DNA from: JAVKFY01 sp040223615
GTDB taxonomy: Bacteria; Pseudomonadota; Alphaproteobacteria; GCA-2731375
Assembly (NCBI GenBank): GCA_040223615.1
Contig: JAVKFY010000039.1
Span: forward strand, 1 to 56,308
DNA length: 56,308 bases
Direction of reading: 5' to 3'
Shown here one piece after another: positions 24,915 to 33,784 of the stretch (the first letter of the stretch is position 1; the number at the start of each line of letters is the position of its first letter). The notes beneath the pieces were generated by a model. The model was not told where the DNA came from and did no database searches. It saw nothing but the letters and a program-made list of their open reading frames with translations. A program made the translations under genes and the position numbers.

Positions 24915-25310
24915 ATGGTGCGACGCGGACACGACATGACGACCACGACGCGACGGCGCCTGATGGCCCGGTTCGGCCTGCTCGTCGGCGCGCTGACCCT
25001 GGCCGGTACGCCGCGGCCGGCGGCGGCCCTCTCACGCGCCGACCAGGCGGTTCGCGCCTTGCGCGCACCCGCGGCGGCGCGGCGCGTCGGCCGGCGCTAT
25101 CTGGCCGAGCACGCGCAGGAGGCCGATGCCGCCCGGCTCGCCGCGCACATCGAAGCCGCGCTCGCGGCCCGCGGCGACGGCGTCGAGTTGCGCCAGGCGT
25201 TGCGCAATGCGGTGCGCGCCGACATGCGCGCCGGCCGATCGGTTCTCGTGGACGGGTGGGTGCTATCGCTGACGGAAGCGCGCCTGTGCGCTCTGGCTGC
25301 CCTGGCCTGA
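24915..25310 (+). CDS. small exported protein with Tat-like signal, partner of the GMC oxidoreductase
   Basis: A 131-residue protein with an N-terminal 'TTTRRRLMARFGLLVGALTL' twin-arginine-like signal and an AAA cleavage site near residue 38. A helical body follows ('AALAARGDGVELRQALRNAV'), ending 'VLVDGWVLSLTEARLCALAA'. That ending recurs in small proteins next to GMC oxidoreductases; I cannot give it a named family with certainty. Position and signal suggest a gamma/subunit-3-like partner that exports the FAD subunit through Tat. The start could be the internal ATG (M8). Confidence 0.65.
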   Translation: MVRRGHDMTTTTRRRLMARFGLLVGALTLAGTPRPAAALSRADQAVRALRAPAAARRVGRRYLAEHAQEADAARLAAHIEAALAARGDGVELRQALRNAVRADMRAGRSVLVDGWVLSLTEARLCALAALA

Positions 25311-25314
25311 TCGC

Positions 25315-25476
25315 CTAGAACGGCATCCGCTTGCCGTACTTTTCGGCGATTTCCTTGCCGTCGCGGAGCGCGAACGGGCCCTTGTCTTCATGCTGCCCGG
25401 GCTTTGTCTCGCATTTCACGATCCAATAAAACAGCCAGCAGATCGCCACCAGCGCGCCAGCAAAGTACAGACCCAT
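25315..25476 (-). CDS. small single-pass membrane protein, hypothetical
   Basis: A 53-residue protein with one hydrophobic helix (LYFAGALVAICWLFYWIVKC, residues about 3-22) and a charged tail 'DKGPFALRDGKEIAEKYGKR'. The ATG at 25476 is chosen because the residues before it are not hydrophobic. It converges on the GMC small-partner gene, with 4 bases between the stops. I do not recognise a function. Confidence 0.5.
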   Translation of the reverse strand: MGLYFAGALVAICWLFYWIVKCETKPGQHEDKGPFALRDGKEIAEKYGKRMPF

Positions 25477-25669
25477 GGCATGGTTCCTCGTCGCGGCCTC
25501 CAACGGCCAGCATCGGTGGCGACGATATCAGGCTCCCCGCACTTGACAAGGGCGGCGGCGCCAATGTCGACAACGACCTTGCGCTGATCGGATCAGTTCC
25601 CATACTGCGCAGTGGACAATCGATTCGGCGGTTCGCCGCTGCCACGCCGATTCCGAACAGGAATTGCCC

Positions 25670-27004
25670 TTGCGCGCACTACTTCTGCAGTTTTTCTTGC
25701 TCGGCCTCGTCCCGGCCTCGCTGTTCGCCCCGTATATCGGCATCTACGGCTACTACTGGTACTCGTACATGGGGCCGAACAGCCAAGTATTCGGCATGCC
25801 GGCGCTCGACTACGGCAAGTTCATCGCGGTGGCTACGCTGCTGGGATGGCTGTTCTCGCGCGGCAGCAAGAGGATTCCGTTCAACGCCGTGACCGCCTTG
25901 GTCATCGTACTTTACCTGTGGACATGCCTGACGACGTTGACGGCCCGATACTCTGACATCGCCATGAACGATCTTCAGGACTGGTCGAAGATCGTTCTGA
26001 TGGTGCTGGTGACCATGAGCCTGGTGAATTCGAAGCAACGGGTGATGGCGCTGATCTGGACGCTCGTGATCTCGATATCCTACTACGGGGTCAAAGGCGG
26101 TTTGTTTACCCTGACATCAGGTGGCGGCGCGGAGGTGACGGGGCCGGCGAAAACGCAAATCTACAACACCAACGAAGTCGCGCGCGCGTTCCTGATGACC
26201 ATCCCACTCAGCTTCTACCTGGTTTACTATGCTCGTCACAAGTGGGTGCGCCTCGGCATGTTACTCTCAACCTTGCTGATGATCCTCGGGCTTGTCGGGA
26301 CCGGGTCGCGTACCGCGCTGCTGGCGTTCGGCGCGAGTTGTTTTGTTCTATGGCTGTTTTCGCGCCGCAAGCTTACTTACTTTATCGCCGCCGCGGTCTT
26401 CGGTGTCGGGCTGTTGTTCGTACTATCCGATGCACGCCTGAACGCGATCGTCGACCGCTACAGCACGGTCAGCGAATACGAAACGGACAGCTCCTTCGGC
26501 ACACGCTTGGAAATTTGGGACTGCATATTTGGCAACATCGCCGCACGAGCCCCGGTGTTGGGCATGGGCTTCCGGGCCACGGAAAATGTGTGCCACCGCG
26601 CACCGCACAGCAATTACTTCGAGGTTCTGGCGGAGCATGGATTTATCGGCCTGTTCATCTACGGCCTTCTTGGCCTGAATGCGCTGGTCTTCTGCCTGCG
26701 CTTGATCCGTATGGGCCGAACATCGACGGAGCACTACTGGGCAAGAGATCTCGGCGTGATGTTGCTGTGTTCGCTCGTCGGTTATTTCGTCGGCGGCGTT
26801 ACCAAGAATCACGCGTTCTTCGAATTGTATTATGTACAATTGGCGATCCTGGCAACGACCTTCGCCATTGTCAGCAAGGACGTCGCACAGCGCAGGGAAG
26901 CCGAACGCCGTCAACGGACTCTTAATATTACCGGTAACTACAGTACCGCCGGCAGCGCCTACCAACCGCCTGGCAATGACGTATCGCCGACGCCTCGTGC
27001 GTGA
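25670..27004 (+). CDS. exosortase A-type O-antigen-ligase-like membrane protein (Wzy/WaaL fold)
   Basis: About 444 residues with ten or more hydrophobic helices and a large periplasmic loop (about 250-320, 'YSTVSEYETDSSFGTRLEIW'). The opening 'LLLQFFLLGLVPASLFAPYI', 'GPNSQVFGMPALDYGKFIAV', 'MGFRATENVCHRAPHSNYFE' and 'EHGFIGLFIYGLLGLNALVF' fit the PEP-CTERM/exosortase-A-associated O-glycosylation ligase group, which has a Wzy-type active site. TTG at 25670 fits an AGGA site eight bases upstream; TTG 25664 is too close. Codon use is more AT-rich than in its neighbours. No exosortase or glycosyltransferase gene accompanies it in the window, so this is an isolated member. The tail of about 40 residues is soluble and low-complexity. 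Confidence 0.75.
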   Translation: MRALLLQFFLLGLVPASLFAPYIGIYGYYWYSYMGPNSQVFGMPALDYGKFIAVATLLGWLFSRGSKRIPFNAVTALVIVLYLWTCLTTLTARYSDIAMNDLQDWSKIVLMVLVTMSLVNSKQRVMALIWTLVISISYYGVKGGLFTLTSGGGAEVTGPAKTQIYNTNEVARAFLMTIPLSFYLVYYARHKWVRLGMLLSTLLMILGLVGTGSRTALLAFGASCFVLWLFSRRKLTYFIAAAVFGVGLLFVLSDARLNAIVDRYSTVSEYETDSSFGTRLEIWDCIFGNIAARAPVLGMGFRATENVCHRAPHSNYFEVLAEHGFIGLFIYGLLGLNALVFCLRLIRMGRTSTEHYWARDLGVMLLCSLVGYFVGGVTKNHAFFELYYVQLAILATTFAIVSKDVAQRREAERRQRTLNITGNYSTAGSAYQPPGNDVSPTPRA

Positions 27005-27083
27005 CCTGGAAAAATTCCAGCAATTTTGCTACAATGCGAGCGATCGTCGGCGTCTTTTAACGAGTGGCGGCAAGAATTGAGCC

Positions 27084-27491
27084 ATGCCGGTTACGGGTAG
27101 TGCATTGATGGCAAGCAACGCGGGCGCGCAAGCGCCGGCGTATCTGCGTGCCGTGCCGATCGATCCGGTCGCCGCGGCCGAACAGCCCAATGCGCGCCAG
27201 ACCCAGACCGACGGCTATGCCAACCGCACCGACGACGCGAAGGCGCCGCCGTCCGCGCGCACCCGTCTTGCCGCCCAGGTTCGCCCGGTCCAGAACGGCG
27301 ACGCCGCCTATCTCGACCAGCGCCGCTCCGCCGCCTTCGTCGCCCAGGTGCTGGCGCAGGAGTTGATGCCCGAGGAAGCAGCGGAAACCCCGCTCGGTCA
27401 GCGTGCCGGTTACGCCGCCTATGCCGCCGCCGACGGTGGCCGCATGGCGGTTCTCGGCCCGGCCTATGCCGGTATCGGTGTCGTCGTCTAA
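27084..27491 (+). CDS. hypothetical Ala-rich protein
   Basis: A 135-residue protein of low complexity. It has Ala, Pro and Gln-rich stretches, one helical motif 'RRSAAFVAQVLAQELMPEEA' and a Gly/Ala-rich end 'GGRMAVLGPAYAGIGVVV'. It has good G/C third-position bias over its whole length. No signal peptide or domain is recognised. It follows the O-ligase gene by 79 bases and precedes the acyl-CoA synthetase. The coding call rests on composition only. Confidence 0.5.
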   Translation: MPVTGSALMASNAGAQAPAYLRAVPIDPVAAAEQPNARQTQTDGYANRTDDAKAPPSARTRLAAQVRPVQNGDAAYLDQRRSAAFVAQVLAQELMPEEAAETPLGQRAGYAAYAAADGGRMAVLGPAYAGIGVVV

Positions 27492-27601
27492 ACGATCCTG
27501 AGATGCCATGATGCGGCGTTGGCGTGAACCGCCGGCGCAAACGTGCTATGGCGTCGACGTCCGACCGACGAGAACATTTCCACGCCTACGGGAGAGCCGC
27601 G

Positions 27602-29131
27602 ATGTCTGGCGAAGACACCGTCATTCATGCCCTGGCGGCCGGCGCCGCAGAGGCCGCCGCGATCGGCGCACCTGAACGATCGGCGCTGACCTTCGGCGGC
27701 CTGCGCGACCTGGCCGGCACCGTCGTCGCCGGCCTCAACGCGCGTGGCATCGGCCCCGGCGACCGGGTCGCCATCGTGCTGCCGAACGGGCCGGAGATGG
27801 CCGCCGCTTTCGTGACCATCGCCGCCGGCTGCGCCACGGCGCCGCTGAACCCAGCCTATCGCGCCGAGGAGTTCGAGTTCTACCTGGTGGACCTGAAGCC
27901 GAAGGCGCTGGTGCTGCAACGCGGCGACGACACGCCGGCCCGCGCCGTCGCCGAGAAGCTCGGCCTGGCGATCCTGGAACTGGTGCCGGGCGACGGTCCG
28001 GCCGGCGGCTTCACGCTGCACGACGGCAACGGCGCGCTACCGGCCGACGGCACGCCGAACTGGGCCAGCCCGGACGACGTGGCGCTGATCCTGCACACCT
28101 CGGGCACCACCTCGCGGCCGAAGATGGTGCCACTGTCGAACCGCAACGTCACCGCCTCGGCCGGGCATATCGGCCAGGCGCTGACCCTCACCGCCGCCGA
28201 CCGCTGCCTCAACATCATGCCGCTGTTTCACATCCACGGCCTGATCGCGGCAGTGCTGTCGAGCCTGGCGGCCGGTGCCTCGGTGTGGTGCGCGCCCGGC
28301 TTCAACGCGCTGCGCTTCTTCGCCCAGCTCGATGAGATCGCGCCGACCTGGTACACGGCGGTGCCGACCATGCACCAGGCGATCCTGAGCCGCGCCGGCC
28401 GCAACAAGGACATCATCGCCCGCCGGCCGCTGCGCCTGGCCCGCTCGTCGTCCTCGTCGCTGCCGCCGCAGGTGATGGCCGAACTGGAGGAGGCCTTCGG
28501 CTGCCCGGTAATCGAGAGCTACGGCATGACCGAGGCGGCGCACCAGATGGCCTCCAACCCGCTGCCGCCCGCGCCGCGCAAGCCCGGCACCGTCGGCATC
28601 GCCGCCGGGCCGGACGTCGCGATCATGTCGGAAGAAGACGGCAACCTGCTGCCACACGGCGGCATCGGCGAAATCGTCATCCGCGGCCCGAACGTCACCG
28701 CGGGCTACATCGAGAACCCGTCGGCCAATGCCACCGCCTTCACCGACGGCTGGTTCCGCACCGGCGACCAGGGGCAATTCGATGACGACGGCTACCTCAC
28801 CATCACCGGGCGGTTGAAGGAGATCATCAACCGCGGCGGCGAGAAGATCAGCCCGCGCGAGGTCGACGAGATCCTGATGGACCACCCGGCGGTCGCCCAG
28901 GCCGTGACCTTCGCGGTCAAGCACGCCAAGCTCGGCGAGGATGTCGGCGCCGCGGTGGTGCTGCGCGAGGGCACCGAGGCCAGCGACCGCGAGATCCGCG
29001 ACTTTGTCGCCGAGCGTGTTGCCGACTTCAAGGTGCCGCGCAAGTTGCTGATCCTGGATGAGATTCCAAAGGGCGCCACCGGCAAGCTGCAGCGCATCGG
29101 CCTGGCCGCCAAGCTCGGTCTGGAAGATTGA
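27602..29131 (+). CDS. AMP-forming acyl-CoA synthetase (oxalate-CoA ligase-like)
   Basis: This 509-residue ANL enzyme has the P-loop 'LILHTSGTTSRPKMVPLS', 'YGMTEAAHQMASNPLPP', the linker 'GWFRTGDQGQFDDDGYLTIT' followed by 'GRLKEIINRGGEKISPREVD', and the catalytic Lys in 'IPKGATGKLQRIGL'. The 'MTEAAHQMASNPLPP' segment is characteristic of the AAE3/Pcs60 type that activates oxalate, though other small acids are possible. It forms an acyl-adenylate, then the CoA thioester. The start at ATG 27602 is preceded by GGGAGAG; the longer frame from 27524 is not family-like. The stop overlaps the next gene's TTG (TTGA). Confidence 0.85.
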   Translation: MSGEDTVIHALAAGAAEAAAIGAPERSALTFGGLRDLAGTVVAGLNARGIGPGDRVAIVLPNGPEMAAAFVTIAAGCATAPLNPAYRAEEFEFYLVDLKPKALVLQRGDDTPARAVAEKLGLAILELVPGDGPAGGFTLHDGNGALPADGTPNWASPDDVALILHTSGTTSRPKMVPLSNRNVTASAGHIGQALTLTAADRCLNIMPLFHIHGLIAAVLSSLAAGASVWCAPGFNALRFFAQLDEIAPTWYTAVPTMHQAILSRAGRNKDIIARRPLRLARSSSSSLPPQVMAELEEAFGCPVIESYGMTEAAHQMASNPLPPAPRKPGTVGIAAGPDVAIMSEEDGNLLPHGGIGEIVIRGPNVTAGYIENPSANATAFTDGWFRTGDQGQFDDDGYLTITGRLKEIINRGGEKISPREVDEILMDHPAVAQAVTFAVKHAKLGEDVGAAVVLREGTEASDREIRDFVAERVADFKVPRKLLILDEIPKGATGKLQRIGLAAKLGLED

Positions 29132-30120
29132 AGCTCTGCGTCTTCGGCGCCGGCGCGATCGGCGGCCATCTGGCCGTGCTGCTGGCCCGCGCCGGTGTCG
29201 AGGTCTCGCTGGTCGCGCGCGGCCCGCATCTCGCCGCAATCAAGGCCAACGGCCTGACCCTGATCGAGCAGTCCGGCGAGCGCGAGACCATCGAGCTGCC
29301 GGCCAGCGACGACCCCGCCGACCTGGGCGTGCAAGACTACGTGCTGGTCGCGCTGAAGGCACACTCGGTGCCGCCGATCGTTGAGCGCATGGCGCCGCTG
29401 ATCGGCCCCGATACCGCCGTCGTCACCGCTGTGAACGGCATCCCCTGGTGGTATTTCCACAACCATGGCGGCGCGTTCGACGGCCGCCAGATCGAGAGCG
29501 TCGATCCCGGCGGCAAGCAATGGTCCATGCTCGGGCCGGAACGCGCCATCGGCTGCGTCGTCTGGCAGGCCGCGGAGATTGTCGAGCCCGGCGTGATCCG
29601 CCACGAGTACGGCACCCGCATGCCGCTGGGCGAACCGGACGGCAGCCGGTCGGACCGCGCCCAAGCACTGTCCAAGGCGTTGATCGCCGGCGGCATGCGC
29701 TCGCCGGTCCGGCCGCGCATCCGCGACGAGATCTGGATGAAACTCTGGGGAAATCTCAGCTTCAACCCCATATCCCTGCTGACCCATTCGACGCTGAAGA
29801 CGTTGGCCACCGACGCCGGCTGCCGCGCCTCGGTGGCGGCGCTGATGCGCGAGGGCAAGGCGGTGGCCGAAGCGCTCGGCATCAAGTTCCCGATGGACGT
29901 GGAACAGCGTATCGACGGCGCCGCGGAAGTCGGCGAGCACAAGACCTCGATGCTGGTCGACCTGGAAACCGCCCGGCCGATCGAGCTCGATGCCCTGGTC
30001 GGCGCGGTCATCGAACTCGGCCGTCTGGTGGAAGTTCCGACGCCGAGCCTGGAACTGGTCTACCATCTGACCCGGCAGCGTGCCCGCGAGGCCGGCTGCT
30101 ACCCCGAACCGAACGCATGA
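29128..30120 (+). CDS. panE: 2-dehydropantoate 2-reductase (ketopantoate reductase) family
   Basis: A 330-residue protein with N-terminal 'MKLCVFGAGAIGGHLAVLLA', the NADPH-binding GxGxxG. 'DYVLVALKAHSVPPIVERMA', the catalytic Lys in 'MKLWGNLSFNPISLLT' and 'LVDLETARPIELDALVGAVI' are PanE signatures. It reduces ketopantoate to pantoate for CoA synthesis, but the family also includes paralogues acting on other 2-oxoacids. It begins with TTG overlapping the synthetase stop, so it is translationally coupled. The central insertion 'IPWWYFHNHGGAF' is typical of longer alphaproteobacterial members. Confidence 0.82.
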   Translation: MKLCVFGAGAIGGHLAVLLARAGVEVSLVARGPHLAAIKANGLTLIEQSGERETIELPASDDPADLGVQDYVLVALKAHSVPPIVERMAPLIGPDTAVVTAVNGIPWWYFHNHGGAFDGRQIESVDPGGKQWSMLGPERAIGCVVWQAAEIVEPGVIRHEYGTRMPLGEPDGSRSDRAQALSKALIAGGMRSPVRPRIRDEIWMKLWGNLSFNPISLLTHSTLKTLATDAGCRASVAALMREGKAVAEALGIKFPMDVEQRIDGAAEVGEHKTSMLVDLETARPIELDALVGAVIELGRLVEVPTPSLELVYHLTRQRAREAGCYPEPNA

Positions 30121-30130
30121 GGAGAATTGC

Positions 30131-30982
30131 ATGAGCTTCGATTGGCGCGAGCATGACAGCGAGAGCCTGGAAAGCCATTTCAACCCGCGCATCGCGCTGG
30201 GCCAGGACGTCGCGCTCGCCCTGATCGCCAGCTACACCGAGAAGGCGGAAGCCGCGCGCCAGGTCATGACCGGCCTGTACAACCAGCGGTACGGCGAGGC
30301 GCCGAAGGCGACGATGGACGTGCACCCCGGCAAGGGCGACGGGCCGCGCCCGATCCTGTTCTTCGTCCACGGCGGTTTCTGGCGCGCGCTCGACAAGTCC
30401 GACCACAGCTTCATTGCGCCCGCCTTCGTCAACGCCGGCGTCACCGTGGTCAATGTGAACTACGACCTGTGCCCCGAGGTCACGCTCGACACCATCGTCG
30501 AGCAGATCCGTGCGGCGCTCGCCTTCACCCGGCGCAACGCCTTCGACTGGGGCGGCGATCCGCGCCGCGTCACCATCGCCGGCCACTCCGCCGGCGCGCA
30601 ACTCGTCGGCATGCTGCTGAACGCGAAGTGGGATGAGCCGATAGTCGCCTCGGCCGTGGCGCTGTCCGGCATCTACGAGCCGGAGGTGGTCCTGAAACTC
30701 GGCGTCAACGAGGAAATCCGGCTCGACGCCGACATGGCCAAGCGCAACGACTGCATCCAGCAGCCGCCGAAGGTGCAGATCCCGCTGCTGGTCGCCGCCG
30801 GCGGCGAGGAGCCCGAGGGCTGGCGCGAGCAAAGCCGGCTCTATGCCAAGGTCGCCGCCGAGGCCGGCTGCACCGTCACCGACATCGACGTCCCGGAGAA
30901 GAACCACTTCACCCTAGTCGACGACTTTGCCGACCCCGAGGGCGACAGCTTCCAGCGCACGATGGAGATGATCGGGCGCTAA
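30131..30982 (+). CDS. alpha/beta-hydrolase, arylformamidase (kynurenine formamidase)-like
   Basis: This 283-residue hydrolase has the oxyanion-hole motif HGGFWR in 'ILFFVHGGFWRALDKSDHSF', the nucleophile elbow 'IAGHSAGAQLVGMLL' with Ser, and a C-terminal catalytic His in 'EKNHFTLVDDF'. The HGG plus GHSAG pattern with 'VVNVNYDLCPEVTLDTIVEQ' fits the formamidase/esterase-lipase group. It sits 10 bases after panE with GAGGAGA before the ATG, so it is probably the last gene of the 27602-30982 operon. The real substrate is unknown. Confidence 0.8.
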   Translation: MSFDWREHDSESLESHFNPRIALGQDVALALIASYTEKAEAARQVMTGLYNQRYGEAPKATMDVHPGKGDGPRPILFFVHGGFWRALDKSDHSFIAPAFVNAGVTVVNVNYDLCPEVTLDTIVEQIRAALAFTRRNAFDWGGDPRRVTIAGHSAGAQLVGMLLNAKWDEPIVASAVALSGIYEPEVVLKLGVNEEIRLDADMAKRNDCIQQPPKVQIPLLVAAGGEEPEGWREQSRLYAKVAAEAGCTVTDIDVPEKNHFTLVDDFADPEGDSFQRTMEMIGR

Positions 30983-31338
30983 CGCAGCGTCAGCCACAGT
31001 CCGGCAGCGACCGCCAGCGACACCCAGACCAGCAGCACGATCGCGGCCGCGGTCCAGTTCGGCGGCATGGCCGCCAGGTCGGCGCCTTTGTCGCGGTATT
31101 CCGCCAGCAATCCCGGCGGCATGAAGCGCAGCGCCAGCCACAGACCGAGCCCGACGATCACCAGGTCGTCGAGCCAGCCCAGCACCGGGATGAAGTCGGG
31201 TATCAGGTCGATCGGGCTCAAGGCATAGGCCACCACGCCGGCGGCGAGCAGCTTCACCAGCCACGGCACCCGGGGGTCGCGCATTGCCAGGGCAAGCGCC
31301 GCCACATCGCGGCGCAGCCGGAATATCAGGTCGCCCAT
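30979..31338 (-). CDS. DUF1232 (YkvA-like) small membrane protein
   Basis: A 119-residue protein with the DUF1232 core 'AAGVVAYALSPIDLIPDFIP' followed by 'VLGWLDDLVIVGLGLWLALR', then a C-terminal hydrophobic helix 'TAAAIVLLVWVSLAVAAGLW'. The family is common in bacteria, has no known function, and is thought to be membrane-associated. Its stop overlaps the convergent hydrolase's stop by 4 bases. Confidence 0.85.
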   Translation of the reverse strand: MGDLIFRLRRDVAALALAMRDPRVPWLVKLLAAGVVAYALSPIDLIPDFIPVLGWLDDLVIVGLGLWLALRFMPPGLLAEYRDKGADLAAMPPNWTAAAIVLLVWVSLAVAAGLWLTLR

Positions 31339-31346
31339 GCCGGCTC

Positions 31347-31640
31347 CTATGGCTGGCGCGCGTAAGTCTCGATCAGACGGGCCAGCGCCACGTCCTTATC
31401 GGTCACGCCGCCAGCATCGTGCGTCGCCAGCGTGATCTCCACCCGGTTGTAAACGTTGAACCACTCCGGGTGGTGGTCGGCCTGCTCAGCCGCCATGGCG
31501 ACGCGGGTCATGAATCCGAAGGCAGCGTTGAAGTCTTTGAACTTGAAGGTCTTGTGAATCGCGTCGCGGCCTTCGACCTCAGCCCAGCCGGCCAGTTCCG
31601 CCAGCGCCGCCCGGCGCGCCTCGCCCGTGAGCGTCGCCAT
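31347..31640 (-). CDS. phhB: 4a-hydroxytetrahydrobiopterin (pterin-4-alpha-carbinolamine) dehydratase
   Basis: A 97-residue protein with 'AIHKTFKFKDFNAAFGFMTR', 'VAMAAEQADHHPEWFNVYNR' (the His-His-Pro-Glu-Trp active-site signature) and 'VEITLATHDAGGVTDKD'. It dehydrates 4a-hydroxytetrahydropterin to regenerate the pterin cofactor of aromatic amino-acid hydroxylases. The ATG at 31640 overlaps the stop of the Sel1 gene by one base (TGATG), so they are coupled although functionally unrelated. No aromatic hydroxylase is in the window. Confidence 0.92.
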   Translation of the reverse strand: MATLTGEARRAALAELAGWAEVEGRDAIHKTFKFKDFNAAFGFMTRVAMAAEQADHHPEWFNVYNRVEITLATHDAGGVTDKDVALARLIETYARQP

Positions 31641-33289
31641 CACCACCCCTTTGGCCGGAACGCGGCCGCCGACTCGCTGGCCTCGGCGATCTGCGCCGGC
31701 GACAGCTGCGGCACCAGCCGCTGAAACGCCAGCTCGACCCGCGCCGTCAGCTCCTCGCCCTCCGCGCCGTCGACGCCGTGCCGCAGCTTGGCCAGCAGCA
31801 GCCAACGATAGGCGGTGATCAGGTCCTTCCGCACGCCGTCGCCGCGATACAGCATGGCGCCGAGGTTGAACTGCGCCCGGGCATGGCCGCGCTCGGCCGC
31901 GCGCCGGTACCAGTTCGCCGCCGCCAGCGGGTTCTGCTTGATGCCGAGCCCCTGCTCGTAGGCAAAGCCCAGATTGAACTGCGCCGCCGGGTAGTTGTTG
32001 CCGGCCGCCTTGGCAATGAAGGCGATGCCGTTGCGCTCGTCCTTCTGCACGCCGCTGCCCTGGACCAGCATGCGGCCGAGCGCGTTCTGCGCCCGCGGAT
32101 CACCGCCGCGCGCGGCCAGCGCGTACCACTGCACCGCCCTGCCCAGGTCGACCGGCACGCCCCGGCCGTTCTCGTGCAGCCAGCCCATCACATACTGCGC
32201 CGTCGGCCCGCCGATATTGGCCAGCGTCTGGCAGCGTTTGGCCAGCTCCTCCCAGCTCTCCGTCGCGTAGGCGATCAGGCAGAAGGCCAGCGCCTGGCGG
32301 TCCTCGCCCTGCGGATTCAGCGGGAACGAGGTCGGCAAGGTCTCGGCGAAGGCGAACAGCAGTTTCTGGATCGGCGGGTAGCGCGAGGCGTACCCCGCAC
32401 GCAGCCACTCGAAGGTCTGGAACACGTCGTCGACCGCGGCCAGGTCGCCGAGCTGCTCCTGCAGCAGCTGGAACTGACTGGCCTGCGAACCGGCGGCGGC
32501 GGCCCGGCGCAGCCAGTAGATGCCCTCGGCCGGGTCCGACGTCGGCGCCGTCTTGGCCAGGTGGGTCAGCGCCAGGGCTTGCTGTGCCGGCACGTAATCC
32601 TGCGCCGCCGCCCGCTGCAGCAACGTCACGGCGGCGGCCGGGTCCTCGCCGACGCCCTCGCCGCCGAGATAGCGGCGCGCCATCTCGTGCTGCGCCTCTG
32701 GATCGCCGACCGCCGCCGCCTGCCGGTAGTAATCCAGCGCCCGGTCCGGGTCGGCGTCGACGCCATAGCCCTTGGCGTACATGTAGCCGAGCTTGCCGAG
32801 CGCCGCCGGCAGGCCCTTGTCGGCGGCGCGGCGGTAGTATTGCACCGCGTCGTCGTAGTCCAGCGCGACGCCGAAACCCTTGTGGTACATGTAGCCGAGC
32901 TCGTACATCGCCGCCGCCGAGCCCTGATCGGCCGCCTTCTCCAGCCATGGCAGCGCCGCCTTGTAGTCCTTCCGCCCGTGCAGGCCGGTGGTGTAGCTCT
33001 CGGCCAGCTCGTGCTGGGCCCGCAGCAACCCCTGCTCGGCCGCCTTGCGCAGCCAGTCGCGGCCGGCATCGACGTCGCGGTCGACTCCGAGCCCGTAGAG
33101 CAGCGCGTGCCCGACCTGGAACTGCGCCTCGACCTCGCCGGACGCCGCGCGCGGCTGCCACAGGGCGTGGGCAACGTCGAAATCGCCGGCGCTCCAGGCC
33201 GCCCAGGCCCGGCGCGCGTCATCGTCGACCTGCGCCCATGCGGTCGCGGGCAGCAGCAGGAGACATACAAGCAGGCTCAATACACGCAT
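31640..33289 (-). CDS. secreted Sel1-repeat (SLR) protein
   Basis: This 549-residue protein has a signal peptide (MRVLSLLVCLLLLPATAWAQ) followed by at least nine Sel1-like repeats of about 36 residues, such as 'AAMYELGYMYHKGFGVALDY', 'AALGKLGYMYAKGYGVDADP' and 'RAQFNLGAMLYRGDGVRKDL'. A less regular central segment (about 275-370) breaks the array. SLR proteins scaffold protein complexes, often envelope or signalling complexes. The predicted location is the periplasm. Translation of phhB is coupled to its end. Confidence 0.88.
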   Translation of the reverse strand: MRVLSLLVCLLLLPATAWAQVDDDARRAWAAWSAGDFDVAHALWQPRAASGEVEAQFQVGHALLYGLGVDRDVDAGRDWLRKAAEQGLLRAQHELAESYTTGLHGRKDYKAALPWLEKAADQGSAAAMYELGYMYHKGFGVALDYDDAVQYYRRAADKGLPAALGKLGYMYAKGYGVDADPDRALDYYRQAAAVGDPEAQHEMARRYLGGEGVGEDPAAAVTLLQRAAAQDYVPAQQALALTHLAKTAPTSDPAEGIYWLRRAAAAGSQASQFQLLQEQLGDLAAVDDVFQTFEWLRAGYASRYPPIQKLLFAFAETLPTSFPLNPQGEDRQALAFCLIAYATESWEELAKRCQTLANIGGPTAQYVMGWLHENGRGVPVDLGRAVQWYALAARGGDPRAQNALGRMLVQGSGVQKDERNGIAFIAKAAGNNYPAAQFNLGFAYEQGLGIKQNPLAAANWYRRAAERGHARAQFNLGAMLYRGDGVRKDLITAYRWLLLAKLRHGVDGAEGEELTARVELAFQRLVPQLSPAQIAEASESAAAFRPKGW

Positions 33290-33376
33290 GGCGCAACAAT
33301 TAGCGGGCCGTGCGCCAGAGTCCAGTCCTAGCCATGCTCTGGCGGCACCGGCCCGGTCTGCCTATATGCTTGCACC

Positions 33377-33784
33377 ATGAACGAGAGCCAGCGGACCGCG
33401 CCCTCGGCGGAAGACATCGCGCAGCTCGGCCGCGCTGCGCTGGCCGCGATTCCCGCCCCCCTGGCCCAGCACGTGAAGGACGTGCCGATCCACGTCCGGG
33501 ACTTCGCCGAGGACGAAGTGCTGGACGAGATGGGGATCGACAGCGCCTACGACCTGCTCGGCCTGTATCAGGGCGTCAGCATCGACCAGAAGACGACGCA
33601 CCACGTCGCCGACGACGTCAACCGCGTATTCCTCTACCGCAACGCGATCCTGCTGTACTGGATCGAGAGCGGCGAGGACCTGGCCCACATCGTGAAACAC
33701 GTGCTGATCCACGAGATCGGCCACCATTTCGGCTTCTCCGACGAGGACATGGAGGCGATCGAGGCGCGCGGCGACGAGGCCTAG
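33377..33784 (+). CDS. minimal zincin-type metallopeptidase family protein
   Basis: A 135-residue protein with the zinc-binding HExxH as 'VLIHEIGHHFGFSDEDMEAI', preceded by 'GLYQGVSIDQKTTHHVADDV' and 'VFLYRNAILLYWIESGEDLA'. It belongs to the minimal matrix-metalloprotease-like group (often called metallopeptidase family / DUF1025). Family members are small cytosolic proteins of unknown role. It is divergent from the Sel1 gene, with 87 bases between starts, and its stop overlaps the convergent PCu(A)C gene by 4 bases. Confidence 0.88.
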   Translation: MNESQRTAPSAEDIAQLGRAALAAIPAPLAQHVKDVPIHVRDFAEDEVLDEMGIDSAYDLLGLYQGVSIDQKTTHHVADDVNRVFLYRNAILLYWIESGEDLAHIVKHVLIHEIGHHFGFSDEDMEAIEARGDEA

